A stretch of 41,557 nt of DNA from DASPXY01 sp038227745 (GCA_038227745.1 JBBRPS010000006.1:1-41557), one strand, 5' to 3'. Shown: positions 32,961 through 41,508, counted from the stretch's first letter. Notes: generated by a model from the letters alone, not told the origin. Program-made: numbers and translations.

Positions 32961-35384
32961 CTAGCCCAGGCGGCCCCGTGCGGTTAGTGCCATTGCCACA
33001 GCCAACTGGCCCGCGGCAAGGCCGCCGTCTCCGGGCGGGATTTGGTTGTGCAAGTACACCCGGCAGTTGACCCGGGCGAGCGCTTCCATGATGCGCTCAG
33101 TGAGGAATCGGTTCTGGAAGCAGCCGCCGCTCAACACGACCTCCCGAAGCGGCTGCCTGGATGCCACGGCTGCGGCCCACCAGGCCAGCGCGTTGTGAAA
33201 GCGGGCCGCGACTACACCCGCCTCCACGCCGGACGCCAGGTCCGCCAGGATGGCTGACAGCATGGGGCGCCAGTCGCCACGGGGAACGGTGCTGTCGCCG
33301 ACCATCGGCCCACCCCCGTCTGGCAGCCGAAAGGGTAGCGAATAGGCATCGGTCACGGCCGGATCGGCGACCGCCTCCAGTAAGACCGCCGCTTCGCCTT
33401 CGTAAGAGACTTCATGGGCCCCCAGCACCAGGGCGGCCACGGCGTCGAACAGCCGGCCCATGCTGGAAGTCCACGGGGTGTTGATGTTGCGGCGGATCAT
33501 GGCCGCCAACACCCGGACTTCGCGGGGCCGCAGGCCCAATCGGTGCAAGCCGGCGTCTTGCAACACGGCCTCCTCGCCGCGGAAAAGCCAGAGCAGACCG
33601 AACGCCGCCCGGGCGGGATGGCGGATTGCCACTTCCCCTCCGGGGAGCGGAAACGGCAACAGTGACGCCACGCGCTTGAACCCGGTGCATTCGGCTCGCA
33701 GAATTTCGCCCCCCCAGATCGTGCCGTCCGATCCATAGCCCGTCCCGTCCCAGGTGAGCGCCAGGACCTCGTGGTCTAGAAGGTTGTTCTCAACCATACA
33801 CGCTACGGCGTGGGCGTGGTGATGCTGGACCTGGGTGACGGGTTTGTTTTGGGCGAAGGCCCATTGCGTCGTGTAATAGTCCGGATGCAGGTCACAGGCC
33901 AGGCCGACTGGCTCGAACTGGTAAAGCCCGGTCAGATCCTGGGCCACCCAATTAAACGTGGATCGGGTATCAGGACTGTCCATGTCACCGACGTGCTGGG
34001 CCAGGATGGCTTGCGTGCCGGTCCAGATGGCGAGGGCGTTTTTCTGGTGGCCCCCGGTTGCAAGTACGGGCGGGCAAGCCTTCGCTTGAGCGAGCACCTC
34101 TACTGCTGGCAGCGGCAGCGGGGCCAGGCCACGTGCCAGACGTATCGTCACGACCTGGCCGGCGATCGCCCGCACGACCGAGTCGTCAATGCCTCGAACG
34201 ATCGGCCGGTCATGAACGAGAAACGCATCCGCAACCCCCGCCAGCCGCCGCAGCGCTTCGCGTTCGTCCGTGATGATCGGCTCTTCGCTGCGATTACCAC
34301 TGGTGGTTACGAGTGGCAGGTCGAGCGCGGCGAGCAGCAGGTGGTGCAAGGGCGTCGTGGGCAGGAACAGGCCGACGGTGCCGACCCGCGGCGCGACCTC
34401 GGCGGCCAGTCTTCCCCTGTTCTCCTCGGCGGTGAAACGATCTCGCTGCTGGCTACGTTTCTCCACAAGCACGATCGGGTTTTGCGGCAACTGTAACAGG
34501 CGCCGCTCCGCCAGCCCGAGCGTGGCGATCTCCTCAGCGGATTCGATTGACGACACCATGATGGCCAGTGGTTTGCTCGGACGGTTCTTGCGTTGCCGGA
34601 GGCGGCAGATCGGTTCCGACTGGTCGGCTCGCACCAAGAGCTGAAACCCGCCCAGCCCCTTGAGGGCCACGACCTGGCCCTGCCGCAGCAACTCCGCGGC
34701 GGCGGCGACGGCCGTGTGCGAGTCGGCGATGACCCGTCCCTCCCGATCCCAGAGCCCGACCTGCGGGCCGCACGTCCCACAGGCGTTCGGCTGGGCATGA
34801 AACCGGCGGTCGTCCGGAATGTGGTATTCAGCGTCGCACGCCGCACACATCGAGAAGAGGCGCATGGCCGTGGCCGGGCGATCATAGGGCATGGCGCAGA
34901 GGATCGAATGGCGCGGCCCGCACGCAGTGCAGTTGGTGAATGGATAAGCCTGGCGGCGGTTCAAGGGATCAAAGATGTCACCCCGGCACTCGGCACAGGT
35001 GGCCAGGTCATGGGGCACGCGCACTTGCGGTTGGGCCGATGGATCGCTGGCGTCGATGGCGAAAGAGGATCGGCCCACGGGAGCGGTCGTTTCGCTGGTG
35101 AGGCCGTCGATGACTGCGGCCGCCGGGGCCTCGGCAACAAGGCACTCCTGAAACCTCATAAGATCCTCGGGCGCACCTTCCAACTCGATGACGACGCCGG
35201 TGACAGCGTTGTATACGCGGCCGCCGAGCCGAAATCGCCGCGCCAATCGAAAGACATAGGGGCGGAAGCCAACTCCTTGCACATGACCGCGCACCAGGAC
35301 CCGAATGGCTGTGCGGGAGATGCTGGCGCGCGAGCCCTTCCGCACGCTAGCACCATCCGACGGTTGATTCACGAAGGGATTCAT
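32961..35384 (-). CDS. hypF: HypF, carbamoyltransferase
   Basis: This 807-residue full-length HypF makes thiocarbamate on HypE from carbamoyl phosphate. It has an acylphosphatase domain (VRGHVQGVGFRPYVFRLARR), two zinc-finger pairs (CAECRGDIFDP, CTACGP, CAACDAEYH, CGTCGP), a YrdC-like domain (LLRQGQVVALKGLGGFQLLV) and a Kae1-like carbamoyltransferase domain (HPDYYTTQ, HHHAHAVACMVEN, LSGGCFQNR). The ATG at 35384 overlaps the hypA stop by ATGA. Confidence 0.95.
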   Translation of the reverse strand: MNPFVNQPSDGASVRKGSRASISRTAIRVLVRGHVQGVGFRPYVFRLARRFRLGGRVYNAVTGVVIELEGAPEDLMRFQECLVAEAPAAAVIDGLTSETTAPVGRSSFAIDASDPSAQPQVRVPHDLATCAECRGDIFDPLNRRQAYPFTNCTACGPRHSILCAMPYDRPATAMRLFSMCAACDAEYHIPDDRRFHAQPNACGTCGPQVGLWDREGRVIADSHTAVAAAAELLRQGQVVALKGLGGFQLLVRADQSEPICRLRQRKNRPSKPLAIMVSSIESAEEIATLGLAERRLLQLPQNPIVLVEKRSQQRDRFTAEENRGRLAAEVAPRVGTVGLFLPTTPLHHLLLAALDLPLVTTSGNRSEEPIITDEREALRRLAGVADAFLVHDRPIVRGIDDSVVRAIAGQVVTIRLARGLAPLPLPAVEVLAQAKACPPVLATGGHQKNALAIWTGTQAILAQHVGDMDSPDTRSTFNWVAQDLTGLYQFEPVGLACDLHPDYYTTQWAFAQNKPVTQVQHHHAHAVACMVENNLLDHEVLALTWDGTGYGSDGTIWGGEILRAECTGFKRVASLLPFPLPGGEVAIRHPARAAFGLLWLFRGEEAVLQDAGLHRLGLRPREVRVLAAMIRRNINTPWTSSMGRLFDAVAALVLGAHEVSYEGEAAVLLEAVADPAVTDAYSLPFRLPDGGGPMVGDSTVPRGDWRPMLSAILADLASGVEAGVVAARFHNALAWWAAAVASRQPLREVVLSGGCFQNRFLTERIMEALARVNCRVYLHNQIPPGDGGLAAGQLAVAMALTARGRLG

Positions 35385-35695
35385 TGCGCATCCGTTCTGG
35401 CTTCGTCCGGCCCGAGTCGTATGGGACGTTCGGCGTCCGCCGATTCCGAGACCTCAACATCCATGCTTTCCAAGGTCAACTCGTGCAATTCATCGGTCGT
35501 CTGGATGTCCAGCCGGGCGGAGTCGGCGATCGTGCCGCGCGCGGCCGCGGTAAAATGTTCGCGCAGGTGGCCCGGCTCGATGTGCGCCAGCGGTCCGAGC
35601 TTCAGCCGGACCACGCTCACCCGGTCCGCCCCATTGCGTCGGGCGGTCGCTTCGATTTGAGCCAGCAGCCCGCGCAGCAACGACATTTCGTGCAT
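35381..35695 (-). CDS. hypA: HypA-like nickel chaperone without the zinc site
   Basis: This 104-residue HypA homologue has the N-terminal MHE (nickel ligand His2) and the fold pattern LLRGLLAQIEATARRNGADR, VVRLKLGPLAHIEPGHLREH, FTAAARGTIADSARLDIQ. Classical HypA carries CxxC...CxxC for structural zinc after this point. Here there is no cysteine in the whole protein: the segment between SARLDIQ and LTLESMDVEV is shortened, and a charged tail follows. I believe zinc-less HypA forms occur with group 3 hydrogenases, but that is from memory. It is 3 nt downstream of the protease gene and coupled to hypF. Confidence 0.8.
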   Translation of the reverse strand: MHEMSLLRGLLAQIEATARRNGADRVSVVRLKLGPLAHIEPGHLREHFTAAARGTIADSARLDIQTTDELHELTLESMDVEVSESADAERPIRLGPDEARTDAQ

Positions 35696-35698
35696 GGT

Positions 35699-36205
35699 TC
35701 AGTGCTCCTCGCCGACCGGTTCGGGTGAGTTCCCTTCAACGATCAGGCTGCCTTCCAATTCTTCCACAAGGCACCGCACCAACTCCGGCACGGCGGCCAT
35801 CACGGACTGACTGAGGCCCGGCTGGGGATTCAGGCTTTCGATCTCCATCCCGAAAACGATTACCCGCGGCGGCGCAATCCCGAGGGCCTCAGCGAGGCGG
35901 AGAGCCTCGGCTGGCCGCAGGTCATGAGTCGAGCCGGGCCGCAAGGCTTCGACGCGGCTGTCCGGCCACTCGAAGCGGTGAATAGTGCCCGGCCTTCTAC
36001 CTGCTGCTATGGCATCCACCAGCAGGAGCGTGCCGCGTCCGTCCAACACGTCGAGGATGCGCTGGCCGCCCTCAACTATGTAGACCTCGATTTCCGGTCG
36101 CAATCCCGGCCGGTCACGCAAATTCCGGACTACCTCCCATGCCAGGGCATCATCGCCCAGTGGGCTGCCGACGCCGACGACGCGAATGGGACGCGGCCAG
36201 TTCAT
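35699..36205 (-). CDS. Hydrogenase maturation protease
   Basis: This 168-residue protein of the HyaD/HycI/HoxW family removes the C-terminal tail of the NiFe large subunit once the metal site is complete. It has GVGSPLGDDALAWEVV with the first acidic nickel ligand and a DAIAAGRRPG-type segment (second acid). The third ligand, usually His, likely lies in STHDLRPAEAL. The start ATG 36205 overlaps the large-subunit stop (ATGA), fitting its job on that protein. Confidence 0.9.
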   Translation of the reverse strand: MNWPRPIRVVGVGSPLGDDALAWEVVRNLRDRPGLRPEIEVYIVEGGQRILDVLDGRGTLLLVDAIAAGRRPGTIHRFEWPDSRVEALRPGSTHDLRPAEALRLAEALGIAPPRVIVFGMEIESLNPQPGLSQSVMAAVPELVRCLVEELEGSLIVEGNSPEPVGEEH

Positions 36206-37533
36206 CGCCCCTCCACTTTCAGCTTGAGGAAGTGGGTCGCGCAACTGATGCACGGGTCGTAGTTACGGATGACGTGTTCGGCCTTCAGGGCGGCCTCGTC
36301 GTCCGGCAGCTCCACAAGCTTCGGCGCTAGCCTCATCAGGTCGCGCTCCATCTGTAGCTGGTTCTGACTGGTGGGCGGGATGATGGTCGCGCTACGGAGG
36401 AGGCCAGCCGCGTCGGTCTCGTAGCGGTGGTACAGGATGCCCCGTGGGGCCTCCGTGATTGCATGGCCGACGCCGTCGCGCGGCAGGTAATCGGCTGCCG
36501 GGCGCTGCGGCGGCTGGTACTCGCGGATGAGCCGCAGGGCCTCTTCCACGGCCAGCAACACTTCGAGAGACCGTGCCACAATGCTCGTGTATGGGTTGCG
36601 GTTGGGGAAGTGGATGCCCGTGGCCGTTGCGGCTTCACGCACCAGCGCCGGGGCCCGGTCGGCGTTCAGATTCCAGCGCGCCAGCGGCCCCACGAAGTAG
36701 GCGCCGCCATCAGCGCCCGAGGGGGTGCGCCGCCTGGACTGTAGTGCGTTGGAATGGGGAACCTGGTACTCCTCGAAGTGTTCCGAATACTCTTCCGGTA
36801 CGATGTCCAGTCCACGGCTGGAAACGAGGCGCCCCTCGTTCATCGGGTATTCGTCCGGGTGCCGCAGCGCCACGAACTCGTAATCGTCCTCGAAGTCGGG
36901 GAAGGGTAGCGTGGCGGACCAGCGCACCGTCTCCAGGGCAGCGTCGCGCGCCCACTTCAACTCCTCCACCAGCCCCGCCATCTCGTCGGCGCGCGGAGCG
37001 CGGTAGAAGCCGCCGAGGCGCACGTTGATCGGGTGAACTTCCCGGCCTCCGACCACGTTCACGATGGAGTTACCCGCCTTCTTGATGCGGAGCCCGCGGC
37101 GGACAATGTCGGCGTAAGTCGGGCCGGCCTGGGCCATGGCGATCGCGCTCTCGAAACCGAGGAAGTCCGGTGCGTGCAACATGTAAATGTGCAGCGTGTG
37201 ACTCTCGATCCACTCGCCGCAGTAAAGCAACCGCCGCAGGGCACGCAGCTCCGGGGGCATTACCAGTCGCGGGATACTCTCCAGCGCGTGGACGCTGGAC
37301 ATCTGGTAGGCAACTGGGCAAATGCCGCAGATGCGCGCCGTGATGTCAGGGACCTCCGCCGCCGCCCGGCCTCGCAAGAACGCCTCGTAGAAGCGCGGTG
37401 GTTCGTAGATGCGAAGCTCCACCCCTTCCACCTGACCGTCACGAAAGCGGATGGTGAGGGCCCCCTCGCCCTCGACGCGGGCGAGGGCCTGAACGGTGAT
37501 AGTTCGGGTGGTTTTGTCCGTTGATTCAGTCAT
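36202..37533 (-). CDS. [NiFe] hydrogenase large (alpha) subunit, group 3b-like
   Basis: This 443-residue catalytic subunit activates H2 at the NiFe site. L1 is RICGICPVAYQMSS (two Cys ligands) and L2 is DPCISCATH near the C-terminus, with the short tail FLKLKVEGR after His to be removed by the protease. Size, L1/L2 and the association with beta/gamma/delta-type subunits match group 3b (NADP-linked, Pyrococcus HydA-like). The ATG at 37533 is preceded by AAGGTGAGG; the longer frame's GTG (37542) overlaps that RBS. It is predicted to be soluble and cytosolic. Confidence 0.95.
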   Translation of the reverse strand: MTESTDKTTRTITVQALARVEGEGALTIRFRDGQVEGVELRIYEPPRFYEAFLRGRAAAEVPDITARICGICPVAYQMSSVHALESIPRLVMPPELRALRRLLYCGEWIESHTLHIYMLHAPDFLGFESAIAMAQAGPTYADIVRRGLRIKKAGNSIVNVVGGREVHPINVRLGGFYRAPRADEMAGLVEELKWARDAALETVRWSATLPFPDFEDDYEFVALRHPDEYPMNEGRLVSSRGLDIVPEEYSEHFEEYQVPHSNALQSRRRTPSGADGGAYFVGPLARWNLNADRAPALVREAATATGIHFPNRNPYTSIVARSLEVLLAVEEALRLIREYQPPQRPAADYLPRDGVGHAITEAPRGILYHRYETDAAGLLRSATIIPPTSQNQLQMERDLMRLAPKLVELPDDEAALKAEHVIRNYDPCISCATHFLKLKVEGR

Positions 37534-37571
37534 GGACCTCACCTTGAAACAAATGCCGGCCCAATGCTCGG

Positions 37572-38369
37572 TCAGCTATCCGTGGGTTGCTCCGCTCGCT
37601 TGGTCACTCCCTCACGGAATCCCGGCGCCCAGGCGTTAAACGTGTGCAGCATGTGGTCGAGCGTTTCCTTCGTGACCCCCATGCCCTGGAACTGGTGAGC
37701 CAGCGACTGGACATTTGGCCCTTTTGACGGTCCGAAGCAGCCGTAGCAGCCGCGGTCGTAGCTCGGGCACAGGGCTCCGCAGCCGGCGTGTGTGATTGGC
37801 CCGAGGCACGGGATGCCCTGGGCCACCATCACGCAGACGATCCCGGCCCGTTTGCACTCGACGCACACTGCGTGGTTCGGCACGTTGGGCCGGCGTCCGG
37901 CCAGGAACGCGGAAATGACCTCCACTAGTTGGTGCTTGTTGATCGGGCAGCCACGCAACTCAAAGTCCACCGGCACGTGCTCGGCGATCGGTGTCGAGGT
38001 GGCGAGCGTCTGGATGTATTCCGGCCGGGCGTAGACGATCTGGAGATATTCCCGAACGTGTCCCCAGTTGCGCAAGGCCTGGATGCCGCCGGCTGTGGCG
38101 CAGGCGCCGATCGTCACCAGGAACCGACTGCGCTTCCGGACATCCTTGATCTGTTCCAACTGCTCGGGAGAGCTAATGGAGCCCTCGACCAGGGCCAAGT
38201 CAAACTCGCCCTCCAGCGGCCGCCGGGTCGCTTCCAGGAAGTAAGCGATCTCGACGGCGCCGGCCAAAGCCAGCAACTCGTCTTCGCAGTCCAGCAAACT
38301 GAGTTGGCAGCCGTCGCACGAAGCAAACTTGAAAACGCCGAGGCGAGGCTTGCGCTGCATTGTGTCCAT
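37572..38369 (-). CDS. Hydrogenase small (delta) subunit
   Basis: This 265-residue small subunit lacks a Tat signal, as expected for a cytosolic group 3 enzyme. It binds iron-sulfur clusters that carry electrons from the NiFe site. The proximal cluster ligands are in FASCDGCQLS, TIGACATAGG and LRGCPINKHQL. The further two clusters are in CVECKRAGIVC, GIPCLGPITHAGCGALC and DRGCYGCFG. The start ATG 38369 has GGATGGAG upstream; a TTG at 38387 is unlikely. It lies 38 nt upstream of the large-subunit start. Confidence 0.9.
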   Translation of the reverse strand: MDTMQRKPRLGVFKFASCDGCQLSLLDCEDELLALAGAVEIAYFLEATRRPLEGEFDLALVEGSISSPEQLEQIKDVRKRSRFLVTIGACATAGGIQALRNWGHVREYLQIVYARPEYIQTLATSTPIAEHVPVDFELRGCPINKHQLVEVISAFLAGRRPNVPNHAVCVECKRAGIVCVMVAQGIPCLGPITHAGCGALCPSYDRGCYGCFGPSKGPNVQSLAHQFQGMGVTKETLDHMLHTFNAWAPGFREGVTKRAEQPTDS

Positions 38370-38393
38370 GACCGTGCTCCATCCCAACAGGTC

Positions 38394-39287
38394 TCACGCC
38401 TCCCGGACATCGAAAAACGCCTTGATCCGGTCGTGGCGGAACACCGGGCCGTTCATACAGACGAAGTTCGGACCGAACTGGCAGTGGCCGCAAAAGCCGA
38501 CAGCACACTGCATGTTCCGTTCGAGCGAAAGGTACAGGCGGTCTGCGGCCACGCCGCGTTTCTCGAACTCGCCCAGGGTGAACCGCATCATCACCTCCGG
38601 CCCACACATCATGCCGACAGTGCGTTGGGGGTCGAAATTGATACGCGGAAACAGTGCCGTGACCAGTCCAATCGACTCGCGCCAGGACGGGTCCGCCCGG
38701 TCTACGGTGAGCAGCACCTGGAAGTCACCACGGCTTTGCCAGGCTTGCAACTCCTTACGATAGAGCAAGTCGCCGGACGAGCGTGCGCCGTACAGCAAGG
38801 CCACGCGACCGTAGTCATCGCGGTGCCGCAGAAGATGGTAAAGTACCGGACGCAAGGGGGCCAGGCCGATGCCGCCGGTGACCAGCACCACGTCGCCGCC
38901 CCGGGCTGCCTCCAGCGGCCAACTGCTACCGAACGGGCCACGCATCCCGATGGGGTCACCGGGCCGGAGCTTGGCAAGCCCCCGCGTGACCGAGCCAACG
39001 GCGCGGATCGTGTGGACGACCGATCCTGTTTCGGCCGGATCACCGCTCATGGAAATCGGCACCTCCCCGAGGCCAAACCCGTACAGCATGTTGAACTGTC
39101 CGGGCAGGAACGAGTAAGTTGTTCCCAGGGCGGTCGGTGGGTCCAGGGCGAGCGTGAACGTGTCGTGCGTCTCCATTCGGAAGTCGCGTACACGAACGAC
39201 CGTGGGCAGCATCGGGGAGAATTGTTCTCTCGGTTTGTCCAGTGTCGGTGTCACGTTTCGATCCTTGTCATTGGTCTTGCCGTGCAT
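38394..39287 (-). CDS. Hydrogenase gamma subunit, FAD/NAD(P)-binding and 2Fe-2S
   Basis: This 297-residue protein is a ferredoxin-NADP reductase-type subunit (HydG-like). It has the FAD-binding pattern FLPGQFNMLYGFGLGEVPIS, a nucleotide loop VLVTGGIGLAPLRPVLYHL, a MCGPEVMM segment, and a C-terminal 2Fe-2S set MQCAVGFCGHC...NFVC. It links the clusters to NAD(P)H. It starts 9 nt after the cyclic-nucleotide-domain gene and is 24 nt ahead of the delta subunit start. Confidence 0.9.
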   Translation of the reverse strand: MHGKTNDKDRNVTPTLDKPREQFSPMLPTVVRVRDFRMETHDTFTLALDPPTALGTTYSFLPGQFNMLYGFGLGEVPISMSGDPAETGSVVHTIRAVGSVTRGLAKLRPGDPIGMRGPFGSSWPLEAARGGDVVLVTGGIGLAPLRPVLYHLLRHRDDYGRVALLYGARSSGDLLYRKELQAWQSRGDFQVLLTVDRADPSWRESIGLVTALFPRINFDPQRTVGMMCGPEVMMRFTLGEFEKRGVAADRLYLSLERNMQCAVGFCGHCQFGPNFVCMNGPVFRHDRIKAFFDVREA

Positions 39288-39296
39288 CCTTGCTAC

Positions 39297-39755
39297 TCAC
39301 TTGTAGATGTCAAGGAGTTGCAGCCGCGTGGCCGCCAGACGGTTCGCGATCACTGCCACAAGTTGTTTGAGCAGGTGATAGCCCAGCTCATGGTCCTGCT
39401 CGCATTTCTCTCGCAGCCATTCGGCGTCGAAGGCCAGCCCCTGGACCGGGTCCCCCGCACGGCAGTCGAACTGCCACCGGTGCGGCGGGACCAGCCACGA
39501 CCAACCGACGATCTCGCCGGGTCCCACTGTTTGGATGGGAACGACTCCGCGGTCGGGGGTATGAAGATCGAGCGCCACGTGGCCCGCCTGAATCAGGTCA
39601 AAGGTCTTCGCCGTCTCCCCTTCCTGGGCGAGTAACTCGCCCGGCGCGGCCGTGAAAGGCCGGGCGCCCGAGGCCAGCAACATCCGGTGTCGTTCGCTCA
39701 AGCCGCTCAGGAAGGCGTGACTGGCGAATGCACCCAGGACTCCTTGTTCTGTCAT
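39297..39755 (-). CDS. Single cyclic-nucleotide-binding-domain protein in the hydrogenase operon
   Basis: This 152-residue protein has a Crp-like sensor beta-roll (FLSGLSERHRMLLASGARPF, PGELLAQEGETAKTFDLIQA, GPGEIVGWSWLVPPHRW) and an end helix (LLKQLVAVIANRLAATRLQL). No helix-turn-helix follows, so it is not a DNA-binding regulator. The phosphate-binding cassette is altered (GEIVGWSWLVPPHRW rather than the FGExALL...PRxA of CRP), so cAMP binding is doubtful. It overlaps the beta-subunit stop by ATGA and is probably an accessory subunit or modulator (inference). I recall similar genes in other bacterial group 3b operons. Confidence 0.85.
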   Translation of the reverse strand: MTEQGVLGAFASHAFLSGLSERHRMLLASGARPFTAAPGELLAQEGETAKTFDLIQAGHVALDLHTPDRGVVPIQTVGPGEIVGWSWLVPPHRWQFDCRAGDPVQGLAFDAEWLREKCEQDHELGYHLLKQLVAVIANRLAATRLQLLDIYK

Positions 39756-41020
39756 TGGCTACTTCCCTCACGCTGGCCGTCCGCCGCCCGGATGGCCGTG
39801 ATCTCCTCGGTCACGTCGATGCCTACCGGGCACCAGGTGATGCAGCGCCCGCAACCGACACAGCCGGAGACGCCGAACTGGTCAAACCAGGAGGCGAACT
39901 TATGGGTGAGCCACTGGCGGTAGCGGCCTCGAATGCTGGGCCGGAAGTTACCGCCATGCACCCCGGCGAATTCGGGGTTGAAGCAGCTATCCCAGCGGCG
40001 GACACGCTCCGCGTTTTCCAGGCTCAGGTCGGTGACGTCTTCCACACTGGAGCAAAAACAGGTCGGACATACGAGCGTGCAGTTAGTGCAAGACAGGCAG
40101 CGGTCGGCGACATCGTCCCAGCGTGGGTTCTCCTGATTGCGGTGCAAAAGGCCGCGAACCTCGGTGACATCCAGCTTTCGGCCCATTGACCGGGCTGCCG
40201 CTTCCACCCGCCTCCCGGCCTCCTCCACTTGTTCTACAGAAGCTTCCGACGGGCTCAACCGATCGATGATGCTCTGCCCGGCAGAGCTTGTAGCGCGGAT
40301 GACAAAGGCATCGTCCAGCTCGGTCAGCACCAGATCGCAGACGGGCAGTGCGGAAGTCGCGGCAGAACTTGCGGGTGGCGCCAGGGGCAGCGGAATCCTT
40401 GCCGCACCGTCGCCGCTGGCTTGCTTGGTGGCGTCTTCGTGCTTCGAGGCCAGCAAGGGAATGCGCTCGGGATTCACGGCCGGCCCGGTGCCCATCGACA
40501 CGCAGAAGCAGGTGCCGCCGGGATGCTCGCACTCGACCGCGATCAGGAACAAACGCTCGCGCGCCTTGGCATAATACGGATCCGTGAATTGCCCTTCGCG
40601 GTTGATGAAAACGCGGTCTTGCACGGCAAGGGCGTGCAGCTCGCAGGCACGCATCCCCAGGAAGGCACGCCGCGGCGGCCCCGGTTCATTGTCGCGGACT
40701 TCAAAGCCGGTTGTTGTACGCCGCGCCTGCCAGAGACGCAGCATCGGCGGGAACAGGTATTTCTTCCATGAGTGCGGCCCCACCGCGTAGCCGAAGTAGG
40801 CATCATCTTGTCGTTTCTCCAGCCGGTACGATCCGGGGGTCTGCCGGTCCGTCCAGCCGATGGGCAGGTCCTTGGCGGATTGGAGGGGACCGTAGACGAT
40901 CGCCTGCTGTTCGATCTTCGGGCCGATTACCTCGAAGCCTTCTTGCAGAAGGAGACGGATAAGGTCATCAAGCCGCGCCTTGGGCAAGATCCAGGTATCC
41001 GACTGATGCGAAGTAGTCAT
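39752..41020 (-). CDS. Hydrogenase beta subunit, 4Fe-4S dicluster
   Basis: This 422-residue protein is the HydB-like electron-transfer subunit. Two [4Fe-4S] motifs lie near the C-terminus: CLSCTNCTLVCPTCFC and CVGCGRCITWCPVGID. The N-terminal two thirds resemble the sulfhydrogenase/anaerobic sulfite reductase A-type fold (FLGMRACELHALAVQD, AVECEHPGGTCFCVSMGTGP). It is the promoter-proximal gene of the operon. RBS-like GGAGGG lies 12 nt before the ATG, a bit far. The order beta-gamma-delta-alpha is that of the archaeal hydBGDA operon. Confidence 0.9.
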   Translation of the reverse strand: MTTSHQSDTWILPKARLDDLIRLLLQEGFEVIGPKIEQQAIVYGPLQSAKDLPIGWTDRQTPGSYRLEKRQDDAYFGYAVGPHSWKKYLFPPMLRLWQARRTTTGFEVRDNEPGPPRRAFLGMRACELHALAVQDRVFINREGQFTDPYYAKARERLFLIAVECEHPGGTCFCVSMGTGPAVNPERIPLLASKHEDATKQASGDGAARIPLPLAPPASSAATSALPVCDLVLTELDDAFVIRATSSAGQSIIDRLSPSEASVEQVEEAGRRVEAAARSMGRKLDVTEVRGLLHRNQENPRWDDVADRCLSCTNCTLVCPTCFCSSVEDVTDLSLENAERVRRWDSCFNPEFAGVHGGNFRPSIRGRYRQWLTHKFASWFDQFGVSGCVGCGRCITWCPVGIDVTEEITAIRAADGQREGSSQ

Positions 41021-41076
41021 GGTTCAAAACAGCCCTCCGGCTCGAAGCGCGTGTCGTTGGTGCGCGATTCCCTTTC

Positions 41077-41091
41077 GCAAATCAGGTGCCA
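41077..41091 (-). promoter_or_regulatory. Sigma-54 (-24/-12) promoter of the hydrogenase operon
   Basis: The minus strand reads CTGGCACCTGATTTGCGAA: TGGCAC (41091-41086), 5 nt, then TTGC (41080-41077), which is the YTGGCAC-N5-TTGC spacing of RpoN promoters. It is 56 nt upstream of the first gene's ATG. A random match to the ten defined positions is expected less than once per hundred kilobases on either strand by rough count. Confidence 0.65.
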
Positions 41092-41508
41092 GGGCAGGCT
41101 TCAACAGCCAGGTCGCGATCCCTGCCAGGCTTGCACGCCTGCTTTGCTGCTTGCCGAAGACTCCCGGTGAGTACAACAGGGGGCCGAACCAGGGCGTGCT
41201 CCGCCGATGCGGCACAATCGGGTGGGCGATTCCGCACACCTGATGTTGCCTGGAGGAATGGCGAGGCGGCAACGGTTCTCGGCGCACGGTTTCGGCCCCG
41301 GACTGTGCGGAAACGGTCTTCGACGGCAAGGACAATTGTACTTGCTGGGCGTTGCAGGGGGAAGGGGCAAGCCGGCCTCGCTCATCCTTTCGCCCAATTC
41401 CTCCGGGCCGGGTCTGCTAGAAGCGTCTGTCGGCCAGGGGTAGACGGACACGACTCGGGTTCCCAGGGTAGCGGGTAGCAACACCACCGCTGTCCCAGGA
41501 GCCGAGCC
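41092..41508. other. Upstream region of the hydrogenase operon
   Basis: I find no supported gene here. An inverted repeat (TGCGG...AATCG, 41208-41220; CGATTCCGCA, 41227-41236) lies about 117-145 nt upstream of the sigma-54 site, where an enhancer-binding activator would be expected. Plain inspection cannot prove it is an operator. Confidence 0.35.

Noticed and set aside
39297..39755. Crp/Fnr-type transcription factor for the operon
   Set aside because: No helix-turn-helix follows the beta-roll; the protein ends soon after the dimer-type helix.
41086..41487. Genes in the upstream region of the hydrogenase operon on either strand
   Set aside because: The open frames overlap each other, lack RBS and family motifs, and one overlaps the sigma-54 element.
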